NCBI GenBank assembly: GCA_964036665.1
Contig: OZ038531.1
Location: 620,001-684,000 of the forward strand
Source: Gordius sp. MW1
Taxonomy: Eukaryota; Nematomorpha; Gordioida; Gordea; Gordiidae
Reading direction: 5' to 3'
DNA length: 64,000 bases
In this document: positions 59,012-64,000 of the stretch, in pieces
Numbering within the stretch: the first letter of the stretch is position 1
Layout: each line of letters begins with the position of its first letter
Program-made: the position numbers and the translations under genes
The notes under the pieces: model-generated
What the model saw: only the letters and a program-made list of their open reading frames with translations
What the model was told of the DNA's origin: nothing
Database searches by the model: none

Positions 59012-60499
59012 ATACCGATTAATATCAACAACAAGAACTTTACATTACTAATATGGGGTGCTCTGCTGCCTGTTCTCGCATTAACACTTCTCAAGATAGA
59101 AAGAATGATTATAAGAGTTATAATTAGCCCTAAAAGAAGATACGACATAGAGATATATTTTTATATTGACCCTTTTACAGCCTCTTTTTTAATCACGTTA
59201 ATATTAGTTTCTGTGACAATTTTAATTTATTCTGAATACTATATAGAAAATAATATCTACCAAGGATTTTATAAGTCCATGTTAAACATATTTATCGTTT
59301 CGATAGTGTTAATAGCTATATCCCCCCATCTCATTACCCTGATCCTAGGGTGAGATGGTTTAGGTTTAACATCGTATCTGTTAATTATATATTATCAAAA
59401 TAAAGACTCTATGCTAAAAGCAAATCTGACTATTATTTTAAATCGGGCTGGAGACATTCTTCTTATTGTAGCTGCTTGTTTACTTATAAGTAAACAAGCA
59501 GCTACAATAAGAAGAATAGCTGCTTGTTTACTTATAAGTCCCTATATTAAAATAGGAATTGTCACAGGGGTAGGAGCAGCCATAGTGAAGGCAGCCCAAC
59601 TTCCCTGAAGAGGTTGACTGCTGGCAGCTATGGCTGCTCCTACCCCTGTTTCTTCACTTGTTCACTCAAGCACTCTAGTGTGCGCAGGGGTAATCCTCAC
59701 AGCACGAGTGCTTGAGTGAACAAGTGAAGAAACAGGGGTAGGAGCAGCCATAGCTGCCAGCAGTCTTGGTCTGTTTCTCAGATCTGTAGCTGCTTGAAAA
59801 GAGAAAGACATTAAAAAAATTATTGCTTTAAGAACTATAAATCAAATATCTTTACTTTTATGTATAATTTTTTTGAAAATATATTACGCGTGCCTAGCTC
59901 ACATACTTACACATGCCATTTTTAAGAGTAGACTCTTTATAAATGCAGGGGCTTTATTTCATAGCAATAATAGCAACCAAGATATTCGTGACAATCCTTG
60001 CGTCATAAAAATTTTTAATCAATCTTCTTTTTTATCTTTATGGGCTCTAAGAGCCCTTCCTGCTTCGACAGGGTTTTTCTCAAAAGAAAACTTTCTGCTG
60101 GCAGCTATGGCTGCTCCTACCCCTGTTTCTTCACTTTCATTTTTTGTAATATCATTAGGTATGGTTATAACACTAGGCTACACTTGACGACTGTTCTCTA
60201 TGATAAACTTTGAGTCACCGCCATTAAAAAAGGAGATTCATACCAGCCCTAGTATCAAAATTTATGTATCCTTGTCTGTGTCTGGGGTACTTAGCCTCAT
60301 CTCTGTCTCAGTTATTGTTATTACATGTAATAACACAGTAGAGCCCAACCCGCTTATAATAAATTTATTTTTAATGATAAGTCCTTTTTTGTCAGGGCTC
60401 TTATCGAGTGTATTTGTCGAAGCAGGTCTTTCTCGACAAATACACTCGATAAGAGCCCCTTATCGAGTGTATTTGTCGAGAAAGACCTGCTTTACGTAG
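59012..60499 (+). CDS. nad5: NADH dehydrogenase subunit 5 with several copied tracts
   Basis: 495 codons, shorter than the usual 550 to 570. ATA start, TAG stop. Typical parts are FYIDPFTASFLITL, YSEYY, GWDGLGLTSYLLI, NRAGDILLI, KAAQLPWSGWLLAAMAAPTP, VSSLVHSSTLVCAGV, EKDIKKIIALSTMNQMSLLL, LTHAIFKSSLFMNAG and GFFSKENFLL. A 62-bp palindrome (59456-59517), a 59-bp-arm inverted repeat (59617-59764) and a second copy of the AAMAAPTPVSSL tract (60095-60136) are all in frame. The 3' end dissolves into alternating repeats, so the last membrane segments are lost. Complex I proton-pumping subunit. Confidence 0.9.
59456..59517. repeat. Perfect 62-bp palindrome in nad5
   Basis: Exact arms 59456-59486 and 59487-59517 (centre CTTATAAG). 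A third, direct copy of the inner part (22 bp) follows at 59518-59539. It encodes AACLLMSKQAATMSSMAACL in frame. Confidence 0.95.
59617..59764. repeat. Inverted repeat in nad5, 59-bp arms
   Basis: Arms 59617-59675 and 59706-59764 are exact complements around 30 bases. The left arm encodes the conserved LLAAMAAPTPVSSLVHSST; the right arm stays open as VLEWTSEETGVGAAMAASS. A 21-bp inverse piece lies at 59565-59585 and a 42-bp direct piece at 60095-60136. Confidence 0.95.
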
Positions 60500-60576
60500 C
60501 GACAAATACACTCGATAAGAGCCCTAGGGCTAAGACCTAGGGCTCTTATCGAGTGTATTTGTCGCTACGTGACTTG
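60395..60576. repeat. Five alternating copies of a short tract at the nad5 3' end
   Basis: CTTATCGAGTGTATTTGTCG occurs five times in alternating orientation between 60395 and 60570, with nested palindromes such as GCCCTAGGGC. It covers the last 35 codons of nad5 and about 75 bases beyond. The stretch up to the next tRNA (60577-60642) holds nothing I recognise. Confidence 0.9.
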
Positions 60577-60642
60577 TGTATTGATTTTAGCTTATGTAAA
60601 GCATTGTTTTGAAGCAACAAAGAAATATAGATCAAATCGTCT

Positions 60643-60703
60643 AAAGTCTACCTAATAGGTGTATCGGGTTTTGAAGACTCGAAGTTTACTTAACTTAAAA
60701 CTT
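60643..60703 (-). tRNA. trnW: tRNA-Trp (TCA)
   Basis: On the minus strand: D-arm-like AAGTT/AACTT, anticodon loop CTTCAAA (TCA), T-arm ACC/GGT, acceptor AAAGTTT/AGACTTT (imperfect). It directly follows nad2 on the same strand, the ancestral nad2-Trp order. Plus-strand folding would give anticodon TGA, but a good tRNA-Ser (TGA) is at 63375. Confidence 0.72.
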
Positions 60704-61593
60704 TAATTTAGTTTGTATTTCTTTGAGGTGTTTAACAAAAACCAGCTTATGAGAAGACGAGAGTAGTAAAAATATCTAACTACCGAAAATAGTATCACAG
60801 TAAACCCCAAAGTCCATCACTGGTTAACCATAAAAAACTTCACAATATTTACTTTCAAAAAAAATAAAGGGGTAGGAGGAAAACCTGACAAAAGAAAAAT
60901 AGCTAAAAATAGGCCCAAAACTACTTTTTTTCTTAAAGTAAAAAATGACAGCATACGAAACACTATGATTTTATTTTCAGCCGTTACTAACGTATAAATA
61001 CACCATAAGATTAAGCAATAAAGTAGCAAAAAAATAGCGTATATTCTTGGGCTTAATAAACCTCTACAGATAAACCATCTAGAGTAACTTAAAGAAGAGT
61101 AAATCATAAGTATAAAAACTCTAAACGTTTGCAAGGCTGAAAAGATACCAAACATAAAACCTAAAATAATTATGAGCATAACTGGTTTGTCTCAAGATCA
61201 AAAAAAGGAGGCTGGCAATTCTTTGTACAGTGAAATACCAATTCATAAAGGAGCTAGCTTTTGTAGAGTAGATAGCTGTACAAAGAATTGCCAGCCTCCT
61301 TTTTTTGATCTTGAGACAAACCAGTTATGCATTGGTACCACTCCTGCTTATAAAAGAAGGAGTGGTACCAATGCATAACTGGTTTGTCTCAAGATCAAAA
61401 AAAGGAGGCTGGCAATTCTTTGTACAGTGAAATACACAAAGAATTGCCAGCCTCCTTTCGACAAAAGGAGGCTGGTAATAATAAATACCACAAGATTTAA
61501 AGCAAAACCCTGTCACAAAAAGATAAAACTCGTTGCGCTAATACATCACACAATAGTATAGCCCCATAGCAGATACAGAAAACTCAGAACCAA
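60703..61593 (-). CDS. nad2: NADH dehydrogenase subunit 2 with hairpins and one in-frame stop
   Basis: 297 codons from a TTG next to tRNA-Met to TAA. Conserved regions are VYFTVQRIASLLFLILSQ, AGVVPMHNWFVSSSKKGGW, QLSTLQKLAPLWIG, LGFMFGIFSALQTFSVFM and LSGFPPTPLFFLKVNIVKFF. These are the usual quinone-side complex I motifs. Inverted copies of one 70-bp tract occupy 61178-61490 in frame. An in-frame TAA at 61350-61348, in the 12-base loop of the main hairpin, replaces what is normally a Lys before the AGVVPMH motif. The minus strand is opposite to its ancestral orientation relative to cox1. Confidence 0.85.
61178..61490. repeat. Alternating inverted copies inside nad2
   Basis: Exact 70-bp arms 61276-61345 and 61358-61427 with a 12-base loop. 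A further direct copy lies at 61178-61238 and shorter pieces at 61435-61480 (AAAGGAGGCTGG and inverse). At least five alternating segments in all. Confidence 0.93.
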
Positions 61594-61594
61594 T

Positions 61595-61656
61595 AATAAA
61601 GGGTAACAACCATCTACGGGGTATGAACCCGTAAGCTTAATCTAGCTTACTTTATA
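61595..61656 (-). tRNA. trnM: tRNA-Met (CAT)
   Basis: On the minus strand: acceptor ATAAAG/CTTTAT, D-arm AGCT type, anticodon loop TTCATAC between ACGGG/CCCGT, giving the classic GGGTTCATACCCC string. It lies directly upstream of nad2 on the same strand. Confidence 0.9.
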
Positions 61657-61676
61657 CACACAAAACCATAACCACT

Positions 61677-61730
61677 CTAACACAAAAAGTAAAATTTGAA
61701 TTTACTATCGATAGCGTCTATCTGTGTTAG
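61677..61730 (+). tRNA. trnQ: tRNA-Gln (TTG), D-arm missing
   Basis: Perfect acceptor CTAACAC/GTGTTAG, anticodon arm GTAAA-ATTTGAA-TTTAC, T-arm ATAG/CTAT, no D-arm. The minus-strand reading would give CAA (Leu), which is less usual. Confidence 0.72.
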
Positions 61731-61782
61731 TAGTAATAACGGGACTGTAAATCCCTCCTTGTCATTTTTATGACTGCTACTA
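61728..61782 (+). tRNA. trnY: tRNA-Tyr (GTA)
   Basis: Acceptor TAGTAGT/GCTACTA, anticodon arm GGGA-CTGTAAA-TCCC, T-arm GTCAT/ATGAC. It overlaps tRNA-Gln by three bases. The D-arm is reduced. Confidence 0.8.
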
Positions 61783-61792
61783 TATAGGATCT

Positions 61793-61841
61793 GTATTATA
61801 TTTAATAAATTGAATTTGTAATTCAAAAAAGTAGTAAATAC
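61793..61841 (+). tRNA. trnT: tRNA-Thr (TGT)
   Basis: Strong anticodon arm TTGAA-TTTGTAA-TTCAA. The acceptor GTATTAT/TAAATAC is imperfect and the T-arm is missing. It lies next to tRNA-Pro before nad6, the ancestral neighbourhood. Confidence 0.72.
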
Positions 61842-61849
61842 CAGAGCCT

Positions 61850-61911
61850 TTAAAGGAAGATTGCTCTTATCTTAGACACCCAAAGTTTAAATTTTATTAA
61901 ACTACCTTTAA
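61850..61911 (-). tRNA. trnP: tRNA-Pro (TGG)
   Basis: On the minus strand: acceptor TTAAAGG/CCTTTAA, loop TTTGGGT with anticodon TGG (stem with one mismatch), T-arm AAG/CTT. Opposite strand to tRNA-Thr, as in the arthropod ground plan. Confidence 0.65.
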
Positions 61912-62273
61912 ATTATACAGAAGCTAGTAAACTTAGCAGAACTAAGCACACCCCTGCTGGCAAGGGGTGTGCTTTTACTAATAATATTAATCTTATTAAT
62001 AATGTTTTTAGTAAAAGCACACCCCTTGCCAGCAGGGGTGTGCTTAGTTCTGCTAAGTTTACTAGCTTCTGTATTAGTCTTTTTTGATGCGCCTTCCTCC
62101 TTGTTTACTTGGGTAGTTTGAATCACCTACACAGGAGGGGTAATAATTTTATATCTATATGTTAGCGTTTTGGCTCCATCCCCAATATGGAGCTCTGCAC
62201 AGGAGTACCACTCGTAGGGGTATTTTTCATACTCTCATCTACTGTGTCAATTTCTTATGAAAATAATATATAA
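61912..62273 (+). CDS. nad6: NADH dehydrogenase subunit 6, hairpin start and one frameshift
   Basis: About 120 codons, shorter than the usual 150 to 170. Recognisable from LLMMLILLMMFLVKAHPLPA through GVCLVLLSLLASVLVFFDAP and WVVWITYTGGVMILYLYVS, the family's membrane segments. The first 22 codons are the exact reverse complement of codons 33 to 54 (arms 61916-61979 and 62010-62073), so the native start is overwritten or lies near 61966. A net loss of one base between about 62204 and 62214 gives TAG at 62215; the tail VGVFFMLSSTVSISYENNM continues in the next frame to TAA. Confidence 0.85.
61916..62073. repeat. Inverted repeat in nad6, 64-bp arms
   Basis: Arms 61916-61979 and 62010-62073 are exact complements separated by 30 bases. 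The right arm carries the genuine nad6 sequence (KAHPLPAGVCLVLLSLLASV). Confidence 0.95.
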
Positions 62274-62277
62274 AACA

Positions 62278-63375
62278 ATACGAAAAAATAATAACATTAC
62301 ATCAATAATAAACGCGTTTATTATTGATCTTCCTACACCTCCTAACCTAAACTATTGATGAAATATAGGGTCTTTAACAGGTTTATTTCTGGTAATCCAA
62401 ATCGTGTCAGGTCTATTCTTATCTATACACTATACACCAAGCACTACTATAGCATTTACATCTGTCTTATTAATCGTAAATAATGTATGAGAAGGGTTTA
62501 CTTTTCGAAGTTTCCATGCACTAGGTGCATCTTTTATATTTATATTTATCTACTTACATATTTTCCGTAGCCTGTTTTATGGCTCGTACATTCTAAACCC
62601 AAACACTTGGCTTACAGGCTGAGTAATGCTGGCTTTATCTATAGTTACAGCCTTCTTAGGTTACGTTCTCCCTTGAGGGCAAATATCATTCTGAGCAGCT
62701 ACAGTCATCACTAACATGCTTTCAGCTATTCCTTATCTAGGTAAAAGTATCGTTTTGTGAATCTGAGGAGGATTTAGAGTAGGTGAACCTACTCTAAATC
62801 GCTTTTTCTCCTTACATTTTATTTTACCTATCCTTTTAATAGCCCTGTCTTTGGCTCACTTAATTTTATTACACGACAAAGGTAGCAATAACCCTTTAGG
62901 TCTTCCATCTAGAGCAATAAAAACATCTTTTCACGTATTATATACGTGAAAAGATGTTGCAGCTTTTATCTTACCTATCACGGGCTTAATAGTAATTGCT
63001 TTTTTATCCCCAGACTCCTTGTCAGACGTCTCTAATTTCATTGAAGCTAACCCTCTTTCTACTCCTGCGCATATCATACCCGAATGATATTTTTTATTTG
63101 CTTACGGCATTCTTCGTAGAGTACCTATTAAGCTAGGCGGTGTCATTGCTTTATTTATAAGTCTTTTTATCTTACTCATTCTAACTTTGAGAAATAAGAA
63201 AATTGCTACCGTGTATAATAAACCCCGACAGTTCATAGCAACTATTGCTTCTAGATCCTTTTTACTTCTTAGATTTATTGGCTCTCAAGTAGTAGAAGAG
63301 CCCTTTTATACCCTAGGACAAATATTTAGCTTTATTTATTTTTTATCTTTTATTTGTTTGTACATGATAGCCTAA
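62278..63375 (+). CDS. cytb: Cytochrome b
   Basis: 365 residues, uninterrupted from ATA to TAA. It contains [40 protein letters not shown] (haem His residues), [34 protein letters not shown], the Qo-site [14 protein letters not shown], and a typical last membrane segment. Complex III core subunit. Two small perfect inverted repeats sit in conserved places: 62771-62800, where [14 protein letters not shown] replaces the usual GGFSVDNATL, and 62922-62958, encoding FHVLYTWKDV where FHPYYTWKD is usual. Confidence 0.96.
62771..62800. repeat. Inverted repeat in cytb, 14-bp arms
   Basis: GATTTAGAGTAGGT and its complement around GA. Confidence 0.9.
62922..62958. repeat. Inverted repeat in cytb, 17-bp arms
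   Basis: AACATCTTTTCACGTAT and its complement around a 3-base loop. Confidence 0.9.
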
Positions 63376-63429
63376 GATTAAAACTACAATTACCTTGAAA
63401 GTAATTTCTGGCCTTAAGGTCTTGAATCT
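63375..63429 (+). tRNA. trnS2: tRNA-Ser (TGA), D-arm weak
   Basis: Acceptor AGATTAA/TGAATCT with one mismatch, anticodon arm ATTAC-CTTGAAA-GTAAT, T-arm GGCC/GGTC. It directly follows cytb as in the ancestral order. Confidence 0.82.
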
Positions 63430-63479
63430 AATTTAACCAGTTAGTATACTTTATTACGTAGAAGTTTCAGCTCTAAAAC

Positions 63480-64000
63480 ACTCACAAGAGTACCGGTTTA
63501 TTCAATATCTAAAAAGTGTTAATAAACACCACCACTAAATTCTAAATTTAATGCACAATTATGCTATTTTAGATGCTAAACAAACGGTCCTTTCGTACTA
63601 GGTTTTCTTTTATAAAGATAGGAACCGATCTGGCTCTCGCCGATCTGAACTCAAGTCATGGATTATTTTAATTAGTCGAACAGACTATCTTAGTGAAATG
63701 CTACCTCCACCAGACATAATAACTCAACATCGAGGTCGCAAACAACATAAATCATAAGGTCTGTTTTATGCTATAACGCTGTTAGCCCCAGGGTAACTTT
63801 TACTTTCTATCAAACAAATTGGATCATACTAAAATCTACAAGATTTGTACTTATAAGTAGTTTCACGTTTAGCCTAAGTTGCCCCAACTAACTAATATAA
63901 TATTAGAAGCTCCTGGGGTCTTCCCTTCTTTTACTTACTTCAAGTGTTTTCACTTGAAACATAATTTCAATTTTTTCTTTAAGGTACAAATAGATAAAAG
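63480..64000 (-). rRNA. rrnL: Large-subunit mitochondrial rRNA, 3' part
   Basis: On the minus strand it shows the conserved peptidyl-transferase-side strings, for example the complement of GGCTCTCGCCGATCTGAACT (about 63631) and of GTTAGCCCCAGGGTAAC (about 63781). The 3' end near 63450-63490 is estimated. The gene runs past the window end. No nad1 and no clear tRNA-Leu lie between it and tRNA-Ser (TGA). Confidence 0.9.

Noticed and set aside
60643..60703. Plus-strand reading as tRNA-Ser (TGA)
   Set aside because: A better tRNA-Ser (TGA) follows cytb at 63375. The minus-strand fold gives tRNA-Trp in its ancestral place next to nad2.
61325..61516. Cys-containing 63-codon minus-strand frame (CTKNCQPPFF...)
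   Set aside because: It is an alternative frame of the nad2 repeats; the nad2 frame shows conserved family motifs.

Overview
The window is a chimera of two kinds of DNA. Bases 1 to about 52,446 look like nuclear DNA of an arthropod: AT-rich, spliced genes, and dense in mobile elements (Penelope-like, RTE-type LINE, hAT and Helitron elements, foldback and MITE-like repeats). Bases 52,447 to 64,000 are mitochondrial. They read cleanly only with the invertebrate mitochondrial code (TGA=Trp, ATA=Met, AGA=Ser) and carry cox1, cox2, atp8, atp6, cox3, nad3, nad4L, nad4, nad5, nad2, nad6, cytb, part of rrnL and about 15 tRNAs. K-D-atp8-atp6-cox3-G-nad3-A-R-N-S1, M-nad2-W and T-P-nad6-cytb-S2 are the ancestral arthropod strings. 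A crustacean is my guess; the species is not identified. The join lies inside a Helitron 3' end, so this is either a recent nuclear insertion of mtDNA (NUMT) or a misjoined contig.

Nuclear layout. 1-4.3 kb: interspersed and foldback repeats. 4.5-8.1 kb: two head-to-head Penelope-like copies, one with an intact 699-codon RT/GIY-YIG frame. 8.4-18.9 kb: LINE fragments, one split by a hAT transposon with an 8-bp target duplication. 19.2-22.3 kb: an unfamiliar composite repeat family with 20-bp inverted ends, inner tandem arrays and a pyrimidine tract. 22.3-27.4 kb: two overlapping LINE copies, one preceded by a tRNA-like pol III promoter, separated by 1.6 kb of CpG-richer DNA. 29-30.1 kb: a Helitron with both ends. 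30.2-33 kb: an inverted copy of the composite repeat. 33.5-40.7 kb: hAT remnants and foldbacks. 41.2-44.7 kb: a five-exon host gene on the minus strand for a small secreted glycoprotein, with TATA box, signal peptide and phase-consistent introns. 44.8-52.4 kb: LINE, hAT and Helitron remnants.

Mitochondrial layout. cox1-cox2-K-D-atp8-atp6-cox3-G-nad3-A-R-N-S1-nad4L-nad4-H-nad5 are all on +, then W-nad2-M on -, Q, Y, T on +, P on -, nad6-cytb-S2 on +, rrnL on -. The nad5-H-nad4-nad4L block is inverted relative to the arthropod ground plan, the nad2 block is moved, and nad1 is absent from its usual place.

The most remarkable signal is that atp8, atp6, nad4L, nad4, nad5, nad2, nad6 and cytb contain perfect inverted repeats (14 to 84 bp arms) inside their coding sequence. 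These keep the reading frame, and in several genes the family-typical length, as if sequence had been overwritten by copying the opposite strand. Four separate lesions break cox1, nad4, nad6 and nad2.
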